From the NCBI RefSeq assembly GCF_014764365.1, contig NZ_CP061718.1:3798501-3862500 (forward strand): a stretch of DNA of 64,000 nucleotides. The letters run 5' to 3'. Shown here one piece after another: positions 9,285-18,342 of the stretch. Under the pieces are notes generated by a model, which saw only the letters and a program-made list of their open reading frames with translations, was not told the DNA's origin and did not search any database. The stretch is from Roseococcus microcysteis. GTDB taxonomy: Bacteria > Pseudomonadota > Alphaproteobacteria > Acetobacterales > Acetobacteraceae. The position numbers were made by a program, and so were the translations under genes. Within the stretch, counting starts at the first letter, position 1. Each line of letters starts with the position of its first letter.

Positions 9285-9310
9285 GAAGGGGGCGTCAGCG
9301 CGCCCCCTTC
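9285..9310. terminator. Bidirectional hairpin between convergent katN-like and maoC-like genes
   Basis: Perfect 10-base stem (GAAGGGGGCG / CGCCCCCTTC) with a 6-base loop, between the catalase stop at 9276 and the MaoC stop at 9318. There is no T-run, but symmetric GC-rich stems of this kind commonly separate convergent genes in high-GC genomes. Confidence 0.65.
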
Positions 9311-9317
9311 GGAGGCT

Positions 9318-9773
9318 TCAGTCGTAGACCTGGCTCAGCGTCTCCGCCACCAGGGCGGGGCGCGAGCTGCCCTCGACCTCCATCTCATTCTCCATGGTCA
9401 GGCGCACGCCGCCCTGGATGGGCTCGCAGGCCTTCAGCGTCAGGTGCAGCCGCACCCGGCTGCCGGCCGGCACCGGGGCGGTGAAGCGCACCTTGTTGCT
9501 GCCGTAGTTGATCGAGCGGCTGCGATTCACGATGCGATAGACCATCGGAGAAAGGCGCGGCAGCAGCGACAGCGTCAGGAAGCCGTGCGCGATCGTCTTG
9601 CCGCCCGGCATCTCGCGCGCGGCGCGTTCGGTGTCGAGGTGGATCCATTGGTGGTCGCCCGTCGCCTCGGCGAAGAGGTTGATGGTGGCCTGGTCCACCG
9701 TGATCCATTCGCTGGTGCCCAGCTTCTTGCCGACCCACTCGGCCATGTCCGCGGGCTTCTGGATTTCGAGCAT
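9318..9773 (-). CDS. MaoC-family (R)-hydratase/dehydratase
   Basis: A 151-residue single hot-dog hydratase acting on 2-enoyl-CoA type substrates. The hydratase-2 motif is clear: FAEATGDHQWIHLD followed by GKTIAHGFLTLSLLP, giving the Asp/His dyad. NYGSNKVRFTAPV and the C-terminal strands are also typical. The start at 9773 is chosen because GGGAGG lies about 5 bases upstream; an ATG five codons earlier (9788) overlaps that site. It is alone on the minus strand, convergent with the catalase. Confidence 0.9.
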   Translation of the reverse strand: MLEIQKPADMAEWVGKKLGTSEWITVDQATINLFAEATGDHQWIHLDTERAAREMPGGKTIAHGFLTLSLLPRLSPMVYRIVNRSRSINYGSNKVRFTAPVPAGSRVRLHLTLKACEPIQGGVRLTMENEMEVEGSSRPALVAETLSQVYD

Positions 9774-9942
9774 TTCGCCCTCCCTCATTGATGTGTCGGA
9801 GGATGATGCCCCAGGCCCGTGGCCTGCGGCACCCCGGGGCGCTCAGCTTTCGTTAACCATCGCAACCTTACGCAGGAGAGGGGGCGCAAGAGGCGCCCTC
9901 GCGCGGCCCCCGCCGCATGCGATGGAGAGGAGTTCCTGCCTC

Positions 9943-10446
9943 ATGAGCCTTGCCCTTCTCGATTCCGCCGGCCAAGCGCCGCGCCCTCCTTCCAATCCGA
10001 TGCGCGGATCACCGCAGGTCATGTCCCTGCCGGCGCTGGCTGAAAGCTGCGCCCGCGCATTGCGTTCCTTCGGGGGCAGCCTGAAGGCGCTGGAGGCGGT
10101 GCTCCAGCCCCTGTCCCAGGTGAATCCTGACGGGGTGCAGGCCACCGAAACCCGCGCGGTTCTGGCGGATTCCGTGGCCTTGCTGCAGCGTGAGGGGCCC
10201 TCGCTCCTGCTGCGCGCCCAGGCCTTGAGGCTGCGGCTGCACGCCGCGGGCCTCGCCGCGCCGGATGGCCTCGGCGCCGGGCTGCGCGCCCTGCAGCATC
10301 AGATTGACGCCCTGCCCGAAGTGGTGGACGGCCTGGGCGAAGGCCTTCCCCGCGCGCGTCAGGTGGCTCAGGACCTGGCCGATGCCTTCGACCGGCTCGC
10401 GGCCGGCCAGCCCGCCTCGCTACCGGCCGATCTGCCAGAAACCTGA
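9943..10446 (+). CDS. Hypothetical helical protein
   Basis: I do not recognise this 167-residue protein. It is almost all alpha-helix by composition, rich in Ala and Leu with regularly spaced Arg/Glu, and has no signal peptide or membrane segment. The ATG at 9943 is preceded by GAGAGGAG at good spacing. A longer upstream reading of the frame runs back into the maoC-like gene and is rejected. Its last 27 bases overlap the end of the convergent lipoprotein gene. Confidence 0.65.
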   Translation: MSLALLDSAGQAPRPPSNPMRGSPQVMSLPALAESCARALRSFGGSLKALEAVLQPLSQVNPDGVQATETRAVLADSVALLQREGPSLLLRAQALRLRLHAAGLAAPDGLGAGLRALQHQIDALPEVVDGLGEGLPRARQVAQDLADAFDRLAAGQPASLPADLPET

Positions 10447-10956
10447 GGGCGGCTGGGCGCTGGCGGGCGCCGGCCGCGGTGTTGCGGGCGTACCCGCCGC
10501 GATGGGCGGCAGGGCGCGCATGGCACCAGGCAGCGCGGGCCCGCTTCGCGCCGGCGGGTTGTCCGGCACGGGCGCGGGCATCGAGGCCAGCGGCGCGCCC
10601 GTCACGGCCGAGACGGGAAGGACGGGCGCGGCAGGCGGCGACACGGCGGCGGTGACGGTTCCGGGCGTGCCGGTCTCCAGGCAGCGGAAGCGCAGCTGGT
10701 AGCCGCGCGGTTCGATCTGCGTGCCCTCCACCGCGATCATCCGGTTCTGGGCGGCGCAGTATCCGGTGGCCTGGTTCAGCCCGGCCTCGACGGCGGCCGA
10801 GGCGCTGGGGCCGGTCGTCGCCAGGCGCAGCAGCCCGCCGCCCATCTCCTCCACCACGGCCGGCGCCGGCGGGTCGGCACGCCCGCAGGCGGCAAGCCCG
10901 GCGGCACCCAGCAGCAGGGCGCCCATCAGGGGGGCAATCCGGACGGTCACGCGCAT
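10420..10956 (-). CDS. Hypothetical lipoprotein
   Basis: A 178-residue predicted lipoprotein: basic N-terminus, hydrophobic stretch and a lipobox LAAC at about residues 21-24. A small domain with two further cysteines (YCAAQN and FRCLE) follows, then a long Pro/Ala-rich tail that is probably disordered. The start at 10956 is set by AGGAGAGG just upstream; an earlier start at 11034 would place the signal peptide inside the protein. No known domain is recognised. The C-terminal codons overlap the convergent gene. Confidence 0.7.
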   Translation of the reverse strand: MRVTVRIAPLMGALLLGAAGLAACGRADPPAPAVVEEMGGGLLRLATTGPSASAAVEAGLNQATGYCAAQNRMIAVEGTQIEPRGYQLRFRCLETGTPGTVTAAVSPPAAPVLPVSAVTGAPLASMPAPVPDNPPARSGPALPGAMRALPPIAAGTPATPRPAPASAQPPSGFWQIGR

Positions 10957-11030
10957 GCGCCTCTCCTCGCCCGCCGCGTGGCGGGACGCCAAGGCCATAA
11001 TGGCGAAGCCCCAGCCGCGTAAAGCACCCA

Positions 11031-12293
11031 TCACCCCTCCAGCGCCGGCAGCAGGAAATCGAGGAAGCGGGCGGGGTTCTCGGCGAAGGGAAAATGGCCC
11101 ATCGCGCTCATCCCCTCGAAGCGCGCGCCGGGGATGCGCGCGGCGGTGGCGGCCGAGATTTCCATGGTGCAGGAGAAGTCATACTCCCCCGTCAGCATCA
11201 CCAGCGGGCAGAGCGTCGTATCAATCCGATGCACCCGGTCCCGCGCGTCCCAGCCGCCCGAATAGAACAGGATGTCGCCGGGGAAGGTGCCGCAGCCGCC
11301 CTGGCTGTACTGCCACCACACCTCGGCCGCGCATTCGGCGGGGGAATGCGGTGCCATCAGCCCCTCCACCCATTCGGGGATGAAGATGGCGGCGTTCACG
11401 CGCGGGTGGTCGGCGAAGGGGGTGCGGCGACCGGGGATGTGGTCCGCTCCCTCGCAGGAGATGATGCGGGCGAAGCGGGTGGGGGCGCGCAGCGCGATCT
11501 CCAGGCAGATCTCGCCCGACATGGAGGCGCCGAGCAGCACGGGGTTCTCGGTGAAGCCCCAGGCCTCGCGGAAGGCCAGGATGAGTTCGGCGTAGAGCTC
11601 CGTGTCCAGCGCCCATTCCCCTGGCTGGCCGGGGGCGGGCGAGCGTCCATGGCCCGGCATGTCGAAGGCGGTGATGGCGTAGCCCGCCGCGCGCAGCCGG
11701 GGCTCCGCCGCCAGCCGGTGGAATTGCCGCGCATCCGACCCCGCCGTGTGCAGGCCCAGGATGGGCCGGCCCGTGCCGTGGGTCTCGCCATAGAGAACGT
11801 AATCCCGCCCGCGCGCCCGCACCGTGACGTAGCGGCCCTGGGCGTCCGGGCAGGGGGTGGGCGTGCCGAGGCGCGGCCGCAGCGAAGCCGGCGCCGGCCC
11901 CTGCTTGCCCCAGGATGCCCAGCGCCCGAGGTCCAGCGCGCGGCGCAGGATGTGCGCGTGCTGCGCCCAGGCCAGGTCATCGCCCTCGGCGCTGAATTCC
12001 GGCACGCGCATCCGCAGCGCGAAGAGGTTGTGGTGGTGGCGCGCGGGCAGGGGCTTCATGAATTCTTCCCACACCGCGGCCGGGGCGGTGAAGCGGGTGG
12101 GGGCCTCGGCGCCTTCCGCCAGGGTGATGCGCCCGCCGGCCAGTGTCAGGGTGATGGCACGGCCAGGCTGGACCAGGGCGAAACGCGCCTCCGCGCCGGG
12201 CAGGCGGTGCGCCAGTGTCGCATCGGCGTCCAGCAGCGCCTGCCAGCGCGCGGTGGCGCCCTCGGCCGCGCACCAATCCCAACCCTGGGCCAT
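11031..12293 (-). CDS. Alpha/beta-fold hydrolase with an N-terminal extension
   Basis: A 420-residue protein. The first 140 residues are an extension of unknown fold; the rest is an alpha/beta hydrolase. The nucleophile elbow is LGASMSGE, the acid is probably Asp in LTGEYDFSC, and the His lies in AMGHFPFAE. The oxyanion region and DMPGHGRSP fit the family. The start at 12293 has GGGAGG upstream; the frame stays open far upstream through the opposite strand of the deacetylase genes, which is a GC artefact. It is divergent from the two PuuE-like genes and may act in the same pathway. The substrate is unknown. Confidence 0.85.
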   Translation of the reverse strand: MAQGWDWCAAEGATARWQALLDADATLAHRLPGAEARFALVQPGRAITLTLAGGRITLAEGAEAPTRFTAPAAVWEEFMKPLPARHHHNLFALRMRVPEFSAEGDDLAWAQHAHILRRALDLGRWASWGKQGPAPASLRPRLGTPTPCPDAQGRYVTVRARGRDYVLYGETHGTGRPILGLHTAGSDARQFHRLAAEPRLRAAGYAITAFDMPGHGRSPAPGQPGEWALDTELYAELILAFREAWGFTENPVLLGASMSGEICLEIALRAPTRFARIISCEGADHIPGRRTPFADHPRVNAAIFIPEWVEGLMAPHSPAECAAEVWWQYSQGGCGTFPGDILFYSGGWDARDRVHRIDTTLCPLVMLTGEYDFSCTMEISAATAARIPGARFEGMSAMGHFPFAENPARFLDFLLPALEG

Positions 12294-12410
12294 GAACCCC
12301 GCCTCCCGTCTCGTTGGTTCGCAGCATTGAGCCGACGCGGCGCGCGCGCAACGGGGGCGGTTCACAGGGCGGGAGGGACGCGACACAGTGTTCCCGACAA
12401 GAGGTCGCCC

Positions 12411-13310
12411 ATGAAGCTCCCTGCCCACAACCGCTACGCGCACAGCGCCATTCCGACACGCCCCACCTATGAATGGCCGGGCGGCAAGCGGCTCGCGCTG
12501 CTCGTGGTCAACAACATCGAGCATTTCGCCTATCGCGCCGGCATCGGCTCCGACGTGACGGGCGGCAGCCCGGTGCAGAACCAGCGCGCCTATGCCTGGC
12601 GCGACTACGGCAACCGCGTGGGGCTGTGGAACCTGCTGGACACGCTGGACGCGCTGGACATCCCCGCCGCGCACAACATCAACAGCGCGGCCCTTGAGGC
12701 CTGCCCCGAGATCGCGCCCGCGCTGCGCGCCCGCGGCGATGAGTTCGTCGGTCATGGCCGCAGCAATTCCGAACGCCAGGACGGGATGTGGGAGGAGGAT
12801 GAGCGCCGTCTCATCCTGGAATCCCGCGACGTGCTGGCGCAGCATGCCGGTGTCGCGCCGCGTGGCTGGCTCGGCCCCTATATCGCGCAATCGGCGGTGA
12901 CACTCGATCTGCTGCGCGAGGCGGGCTTCACCTATGTCATGGACTGGCCGGCCGACGACCAGCCCTTCTGGATGGCGACGCGCGCCGGCCCCATCCTGTC
13001 CGTGCCCTATTCCGTTGAGTTGAACGACAGCCCCGCCCTGATCATGCGGCAGCAGACGGGCCGCGACTTCGCCGAGATGATCCGCGACCAGTTCGACGAA
13101 ATGCTGGAGCAATCGGCCCGCCGCCCCCTGGTGATGAGCGTGGTGCTGCACCCCTTCATCCTGGGCCAGCCGCACCGGTTGCGGCCCCTGCGCCAGGCGC
13201 TGCGGCATGTGCTGGCGCATCGCGACCAGCTGTGGGTGACGCGGCCCGGCGAACTCGCGGATTACGTGGCCGGGCTGCCGGCCGGCACCATTCCCGGATC
13301 GGAGGGCTGA
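12411..13310 (+). CDS. Polysaccharide deacetylase-family protein (PuuE-like)
   Basis: A 299-residue NodB-like (beta/alpha)7 barrel of the cytoplasmic PuuE group. It opens with YEWPGGKRLALLVVNNIEHFAY and has GRSNSERQDGM, GWLGPYIAQSAVTLDLLREAG and a late SVVLHPFILGQPHRL loop supplying a His. It has no signal peptide, so it does not act on cell-wall glycans. It lies 3 bases before a second paralogue in the same operon. Amide substrates such as allantoin-like ureides are plausible but not shown. Confidence 0.85.
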   Translation: MKLPAHNRYAHSAIPTRPTYEWPGGKRLALLVVNNIEHFAYRAGIGSDVTGGSPVQNQRAYAWRDYGNRVGLWNLLDTLDALDIPAAHNINSAALEACPEIAPALRARGDEFVGHGRSNSERQDGMWEEDERRLILESRDVLAQHAGVAPRGWLGPYIAQSAVTLDLLREAGFTYVMDWPADDQPFWMATRAGPILSVPYSVELNDSPALIMRQQTGRDFAEMIRDQFDEMLEQSARRPLVMSVVLHPFILGQPHRLRPLRQALRHVLAHRDQLWVTRPGELADYVAGLPAGTIPGSEG

Positions 13311-13313
13311 GCC

Positions 13314-14198
13314 ATGCCTGTCTCCCGCATCTTCGAGCATTACGGCCCCACCCCGCCCGACCCGCGCTGGCCCGGCGGCGCGCGGCTGGCCCTCAACTTC
13401 GTCATCAACCACGAGGAGGGCGGCGAGGAGAGCTTCCCCGATGGCGACCCGCGTTCCGAAACCGGGCTGACGGAAGGCAGCACCGCCGCCGTGAAGGGCC
13501 GCGATCTCGCGGCCGAGAGCATGTTCCAATTCGGCAGCCGCGTGGGCTTCTGGCGCCTGCACCGCCTCTTCACCGAGCGGAACCTGCCCTGCACCGTCTT
13601 CGCCGTGGCCCGCGCCTTGGAGCGCACGCCGCACTGCGTGACCGCCATCAAGGCCGCCGGCTGGGACGTGGCGGCCCATGGCTGGAAATGGGAGATGCAT
13701 GCCGGCATGGACGAGGCCACCGAGCGCCAGCGCATCGCCGACGCCACCGCCATCATCACGCGCGAGATCGGCACGCCGCCGCTCGGCTGGTACACGCGCT
13801 ACGCGCCCAGCGAGAACACGCGCCGCCTGCTGATCGAGCACGGCTACCTCTATGACAGCGACGCCTATGACGACGAGCTGCCCTATTGGCGCGAGGTGGA
13901 TGGCAAGCCGCACCTCGTGCTGCCCTACAACCTGACGCACAATGATGTGCGCTTCGCGCGCCAGGGCATGACCTCGGGCCTGGAATTCTTCGAATACATC
14001 AAGGGCGCGGTCGAGATGATGCTGTCCGAGCCTGGTGGCCGCATGCTGAGCGTGGGTTTGCACAACCGCATCATCGGTCATGCCGGGCGTGCCGCGGGCC
14101 TCGCGCGGCTGCTGGACTGGGTGGCGACGCGGCCGGAAATCTGGGTCTGCCGCCGCGCCGATATCGCCCACCACTGGGTCGCGGAGCACGCGCCTTGA
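13314..14198 (+). CDS. Polysaccharide deacetylase-family protein, allantoinase PuuE-like
   Basis: A 294-residue second member of the PuuE group. It is closer to metal-independent allantoinase PuuE: WPGGARLALNFVINHEEGGEE, the DGDPRSE loop, GWDVAAHGWKWE and HNRIIGHAGRAAGL are all characteristic. PuuE opens allantoin to allantoate in purine degradation, but the same fold also acts on other amides, so the substrate is uncertain. It follows its paralogue by 3 bases and is followed 46 bases later by a 2-hydroxyacid oxidase, so the three probably form one transcript. Confidence 0.85.
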   Translation: MPVSRIFEHYGPTPPDPRWPGGARLALNFVINHEEGGEESFPDGDPRSETGLTEGSTAAVKGRDLAAESMFQFGSRVGFWRLHRLFTERNLPCTVFAVARALERTPHCVTAIKAAGWDVAAHGWKWEMHAGMDEATERQRIADATAIITREIGTPPLGWYTRYAPSENTRRLLIEHGYLYDSDAYDDELPYWREVDGKPHLVLPYNLTHNDVRFARQGMTSGLEFFEYIKGAVEMMLSEPGGRMLSVGLHNRIIGHAGRAAGLARLLDWVATRPEIWVCRRADIAHHWVAEHAP

Positions 14199-14244
14199 GC
14201 CGCCCATCTGGCGCATCCCGCCCCCTGCGCTACAAATCCTCCCC

Positions 14245-15405
14245 ATGAGCGAACGCCGCGCGCAACGCGCCCTGTGCCTCGATGATTTCGAGGCGATGTC
14301 CCGCCGCCATCTGCCGCGGCCCATCTTCGGCTATGTGGCCGGCGCCACCGAGCGCAACGCCGCACTCGACGACAATGCCCGCGCCTATTCCGAATGGGGC
14401 TTCCAACCGCGCGTGCTGGTGGATGTGTCCAAGCGCAGCCCGAAGGCCACGCTGTTCGGCCGCGAATGGGCCGCGCCCTTCGGCCTGGCGCCCATGGGGA
14501 TGAGCGCGCTGGCCGCCTATCGCGGCGACATCGTGCTGACCGCGGCGGCGCGGGCGGCCAATGTCCCGGCCATCCTCTCCGGCTCCTCGCTGATCCGGAT
14601 GGAGGAGGTGATCGCGGCCAACCCCGATGCCTGGTTCCAAGCCTATCTGCCCGGCGATTCGCGGCGCGTGGAGGCGCTGGTGGACCGTGTGGCGCGGGCG
14701 GGCTTCGGCACGCTGATGCTGACGGTGGACACGGCCGTGCTGCCCAACCGCGAGAACAATGTCCGCAACGGCTTCTCCACGCCCTTGAAGCCCTCGCTCC
14801 GCCTGCTGTGGGACGGGATGACGCACCCCGAATGGTCCTTCATGACCTTCCTGCGCACCTGGGCGAAGTTCGGCATGCCGCATTTCGAGAACAGCTTCGC
14901 CGAACGCGGCGCGCCCATCCTGGCCCGCAATGTCGAGCGTGACTTCACCGCCCGCGACCATTTGAACTGGGAACACCTCGCGCTGATCCGCCGCCGATGG
15001 ACGGGCCGGCTGATGATCAAGGGCGTGATCCACCCCGATGACGCCGTGCGCGCGCGCGAGGAAGGCTGCGACGGCGTCATCGTCTCCAACCATGGCGGGC
15101 GGCAGCTGGATGGCACCACCTCGCCGCTGCGCCTGCTGCCGGCCATGCGGGCGGCGGTCGGGGATTTCCCGCTGATTGTGGATGGCGGCATCCGCCGCGG
15201 CACCGACATCCTGAAGGCGCTGGCACTGGGGGCCGACTTCGTGCTGATCGGCCGGCCCATGCTGCACGCGGCCGCCGTGGCGGGCCGCGCCGGGGTGGAC
15301 CGGGCCATCGCGCTCGTGAAGGGCGAGCTGGACCGGAACATGGCGCTGCTGGGGGTCAACAGCCTGGCGGAGATCGGCCCGCACTGCCTGGTGCGAGTGA
15401 AGTAG
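14245..15405 (+). CDS. FMN-dependent alpha-hydroxyacid oxidase/dehydrogenase (LldD family)
   Basis: A 386-residue TIM-barrel flavoprotein that oxidises L-2-hydroxy acids to 2-keto acids. Family marks: FGYVAGATERN near the start, APMGMSALAAY around FMN, LTVDTAVLPNRENN, the catalytic-His region IVSNHGGRQLDG, and the phosphate-binding VDGGIRRGTDILKALALGA with GRPML. The length matches lactate or mandelate dehydrogenases and glycolate oxidase. The context next to amidohydrolase-like genes suggests a 2-hydroxyacid made in the same pathway (inference). A GC-rich hairpin follows the stop. Confidence 0.92.
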   Translation: MSERRAQRALCLDDFEAMSRRHLPRPIFGYVAGATERNAALDDNARAYSEWGFQPRVLVDVSKRSPKATLFGREWAAPFGLAPMGMSALAAYRGDIVLTAAARAANVPAILSGSSLIRMEEVIAANPDAWFQAYLPGDSRRVEALVDRVARAGFGTLMLTVDTAVLPNRENNVRNGFSTPLKPSLRLLWDGMTHPEWSFMTFLRTWAKFGMPHFENSFAERGAPILARNVERDFTARDHLNWEHLALIRRRWTGRLMIKGVIHPDDAVRAREEGCDGVIVSNHGGRQLDGTTSPLRLLPAMRAAVGDFPLIVDGGIRRGTDILKALALGADFVLIGRPMLHAAAVAGRAGVDRAIALVKGELDRNMALLGVNSLAEIGPHCLVRVK

Positions 15406-15413
15406 CGTCCGAT

Positions 15414-15438
15414 CGGCCTGGGCGGATCGCCCAGGCCG
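15414..15438. terminator. Hairpin between the LldD-like and chemoreceptor genes
   Basis: Perfect 11-base stem (CGGCCTGGGCG and its complement) with a GAT loop, 8 bases after the oxidase stop and between convergent genes. No T-run follows. A second GC-rich stem lies just downstream (about 15444-15463). Confidence 0.6.
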
Positions 15439-15463
15439 TTGAATCGGCCGCTCGGTGCGGCCG

Positions 15464-17545
15464 TCAGGCCGCCTTCACATCGGTCAGGAAGCGGCCCACC
15501 TCGGCGCGGGTCGAGGAAGCATGGCGCGCCAATTCGCCGGCCGCCTCATGCACCTGCTCGGCGGCGAGGCCCGTGGCGTGCGCCAGCTCGTTGATGGTGG
15601 CGATGCTGTCGCTGACCGAACGGGTGCTCGTCGCCACCTCCTGCACATTGCCGCTGATGGCGCGCGTCGCCTGTTCCTGCCGCTCGACCGAGGAAGCGAT
15701 GGCGGCCGTGATCTCGTTCACCTGGCCCACCGTCTCCGCGATGCCGCGGATGGCGCTGACCGCGTGCTGGGTCGAGCCCTGGATCTGGCCGATCTGGGCG
15801 CTGATCTCCTCCGTGGCGCGGGCGGTCTGCTCGGCCAGCGTCTTCACCTCGCCCGCCACCACGGCGAAGCCCTTGCCGGCATCCCCGGCGCGGGCGGCCT
15901 CGATGGTGGCGTTCAGCGCCAGCAGGTTGGTCTGGGAGGCGATCTGTCGGATCAGCGTCACCACCTCCGTGATGCGCGCCGCACCCGCGGCGAGGTCCTG
16001 CACGACGCCATCGGTGCGGCGGCTCTCGGCCACCGCCTGCTCGACCACGGAACGCGACTGGCTGATCTGGCGGGCGATCTCGGCGATGGAGCCGGCCAGG
16101 TCCTCGGCGCCGGCGGCCACGGAATCGATGCCCGCCTGGCTGCTCTCCGCGGCACGGGCGATGGAGCCGGCCTGGGCCTCGCCCTGCTCCGCGGTGCTGG
16201 ACATGGCGGCGGCATTGGCCTCCAGCTCGGTCGCGGCGGCGGCGAGGGCGGAGATCAACTCGCTCACCCGGGCTTCGAAGCCGGAGGTGGCGGCGCCAAG
16301 CGCCTCGGCCCGCGCAAGGCGCGTCGCCTGGTCCGCCTGCTGGGCCGCGGCCAGGCGCTCGCCCTCGATCAGGCCCTGCTTGAAGTTCTGCACGGCGCGG
16401 GCGATGGCGCCGATCTCGTTGCGCCGATCCTGGTCGGGGATCTCGACGTTGAGGTCACGTCCGGCCAGACGGTCCATCGCGGCGGTGGCACGGGCCATGG
16501 GGCGCAGCACCAGGCCCTGCGTGGCCAGCAGCCCGCCGATCGCGACCAGGCCGGCCAGGAGGATCAGCACCCCCGAGATCGCCAGCGCCTGGCTGGCGGC
16601 GGCCCGGTTGGCGTGGGCGCGTTCCACCATGGCGTCGAAGGCGGCGACCGGAACGCCGTTCAGCTGGGCCAGGGCCGCCACCTGCGGGTTGCGGAAGGCG
16701 GCCAGGTCGCCCTCGGGCCGCTCGCCCCGCAGCATCGGCGCCATCATGCGCGCGCGGGTTTCCGCCAGGGCGCCGGCGGCCATCGGGGTCGCGGCGTTGA
16801 TGGCGTCGCGCAGGGCGGCGGGCGCGGTGGCCACCGCCGCCTGCAGCCGCGCCCAGGCGGCGTCGGAGCGCCCCGCGGCGCGCAGCGCGGCCTGCGCTTC
16901 CTCGGGCGTCCAGCCGCGGCCCGCATTCATGGCGGAGGACATGGCGAGCGTGACATCGCCGCTGGAACTGCGGACCTGCCAGCCATCGCGCCGCATGGAG
17001 ATGAGCTGGTCCACGCGCGGGTCGCGCAGCATGGCCATGTCCTCGACGGCGTCGGTGATGGCCAGGAGGTCATTCACCAGGGCGATGCTGACATCGGCCC
17101 AACGGCCCAGCAGGTCCTGGGGGCGGCCCTCGCGCGGCAGGCGCAGCGCGGCCTCGGCGGCGGTGCGAAGCCCGGCCACGGCGGTGGCCCCGCGGTCGAG
17201 CCGCGCGGCCTCCTCGGTCAGGCCGGAGGCGCGCAGGGCCGCGATGGCGGCGCTCGTCGCGGCCTCGGTCTCGGCGCGGCGCGGGCGGATGCGGGTCATC
17301 TCTGGGTCGGGCGCGGGGCCGGAAAGCGCGGTCAGCGTCTCGCCACGCTCGATCCGCATGGCGGCGGCGGCGCGGAACAGCTCGCGCCCTGCCTCGGCCA
17401 TCTGGACGATGCGGCCGGCCTCGCCATGGCGGACCCAGGCGCGCAAGGCCTGGTCCGCGGCGAGCCCGATGGTCAGCAACCCCAGAAGGCCGAGCACGCC
17501 CCCGAGAAGGGTGCGAATGGAAAGGCCTTCGAGCGTACGCCGCAT
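15464..17545 (-). CDS. Methyl-accepting chemotaxis protein
   Basis: A 693-residue transmembrane chemoreceptor. Two membrane helices flank a helical periplasmic sensor: about residues 13-33 and about 318-345. A HAMP domain and the cytoplasmic signalling coiled coil follow, with the highly conserved hairpin tip [20 protein letters not shown] and the [21 protein letters not shown] stretch. The sensor domain has no recognised subclass. It ends in a plain helix with no CheB/CheR-docking pentapeptide. It presumably feeds the CheA at 411-2978. It is downstream of, and co-directional with, a hydrolase gene but separated by a terminator-like hairpin. Confidence 0.93.
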   Translation of the reverse strand: MRRTLEGLSIRTLLGGVLGLLGLLTIGLAADQALRAWVRHGEAGRIVQMAEAGRELFRAAAAMRIERGETLTALSGPAPDPEMTRIRPRRAETEAATSAAIAALRASGLTEEAARLDRGATAVAGLRTAAEAALRLPREGRPQDLLGRWADVSIALVNDLLAITDAVEDMAMLRDPRVDQLISMRRDGWQVRSSSGDVTLAMSSAMNAGRGWTPEEAQAALRAAGRSDAAWARLQAAVATAPAALRDAINAATPMAAGALAETRARMMAPMLRGERPEGDLAAFRNPQVAALAQLNGVPVAAFDAMVERAHANRAAASQALAISGVLILLAGLVAIGGLLATQGLVLRPMARATAAMDRLAGRDLNVEIPDQDRRNEIGAIARAVQNFKQGLIEGERLAAAQQADQATRLARAEALGAATSGFEARVSELISALAAAATELEANAAAMSSTAEQGEAQAGSIARAAESSQAGIDSVAAGAEDLAGSIAEIARQISQSRSVVEQAVAESRRTDGVVQDLAAGAARITEVVTLIRQIASQTNLLALNATIEAARAGDAGKGFAVVAGEVKTLAEQTARATEEISAQIGQIQGSTQHAVSAIRGIAETVGQVNEITAAIASSVERQEQATRAISGNVQEVATSTRSVSDSIATINELAHATGLAAEQVHEAAGELARHASSTRAEVGRFLTDVKAA

Positions 17546-17620
17546 GATCCGTCATTCCCCTGCTTGTGGTGCGGGGGCTGTAGCGGAGGGCTGCTTACCT
17601 GCCCGTTAAGCGGCCAAGCA

Positions 17621-17652
17621 AAAGGCCGCGCCCCGGGCGGGACGCGGCCTTT
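17621..17652 (-). terminator. Rho-independent-like terminator of the hydrolase gene
   Basis: Perfect 10-base stem (AAAGGCCGCG / CGCGGCCTTT) around a 12-base GC-rich loop, 21 bases after the hydrolase stop when read on the minus strand. The stem ends in a run of four T. It separates the hydrolase from the chemoreceptor gene. Confidence 0.6.
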
Positions 17653-17673
17653 CAGGAGAGCCTGGGGTGGGCC

Positions 17674-18342
17674 TCAGTCGGCGGCGAGGGCCATCCGGCT
17701 GCGGTTCAGCACCGAGAGGACATGGTCCTCGGCCATGTCGGACAGCGTCTCCACCTGCGGCGGCGTGAAGACGTGGCCGGCGTCGCCGATGGTGCGGAAG
17801 TCGATCGCCACACCCTTCTGGGTGTTCAGCTTGTCCACCAGCTTCTGCACGCTGTTCAGCGGCACCAGTTCATCTTCCTCGCCATGGATGATCATGCCCG
17901 AGCAGGGGCAGGGGGCGAGGAAGCCGAAATCATAGTGACTGGCCGGCGCGCTGATGGAGACGAAGCCGCCCATCTCCGGCCGGCGCATCAGCAGCTGCAT
18001 GCCGACATAGGCGCCGAAGGAATAGCCCGCGACCCAGAGCATGGAGGCGTTGGGGTTCACGGCCTGCAGGAAGTCCAGCGCCGCGGCCGCGTCGCTGATC
18101 TCGCCGATGCCACCATCATAGCGGCCCTGCGACTTGCCCACGCCACGGAAGTTGAAGCGCAGCACCGAGAAACCCATGGCCTGGAACCGGCCATAAAGGC
18201 TGTGCACCACGCGGTTGTTCATGGTCCCGCCATGCAGCGGGTGGGGGTGGAGCAGGAGGGCGACGGGCGCGTTGGGCCGCTTCGCGTGGTGGTAGCGACC
18301 TTCGAGGCGGCCATCGGGCCCTGCGAACATGACTTCAGGCAT
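17674..18342 (-). CDS. Alpha/beta hydrolase of the COG2945 type
   Basis: A 222-residue cytoplasmic hydrolase of the small COG2945/dienelactone-hydrolase-like group. It has the oxyanion/cap segment LLLHPHPLHGGTMNN, FNFRGVGKSQGRYDGG, a nucleophile elbow AGYSFGAYV, an acid in HGEEDELVP and a His in GDAGHVF. The start at 18342 has AAGGA upstream; a longer upstream frame is not supported. The physiological substrate is unknown. Confidence 0.85.
   Translation of the reverse strand: MPEVMFAGPDGRLEGRYHHAKRPNAPVALLLHPHPLHGGTMNNRVVHSLYGRFQAMGFSVLRFNFRGVGKSQGRYDGGIGEISDAAAALDFLQAVNPNASMLWVAGYSFGAYVGMQLLMRRPEMGGFVSISAPASHYDFGFLAPCPCSGMIIHGEEDELVPLNSVQKLVDKLNTQKGVAIDFRTIGDAGHVFTPPQVETLSDMAEDHVLSVLNRSRMALAAD

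Noticed and set aside
12294-14324. Upstream extension of the alpha/beta hydrolase frame
   Set aside because: It would run antisense through both deacetylase genes; the start at 12293 has a good ribosome site and the family does not have such an extension.
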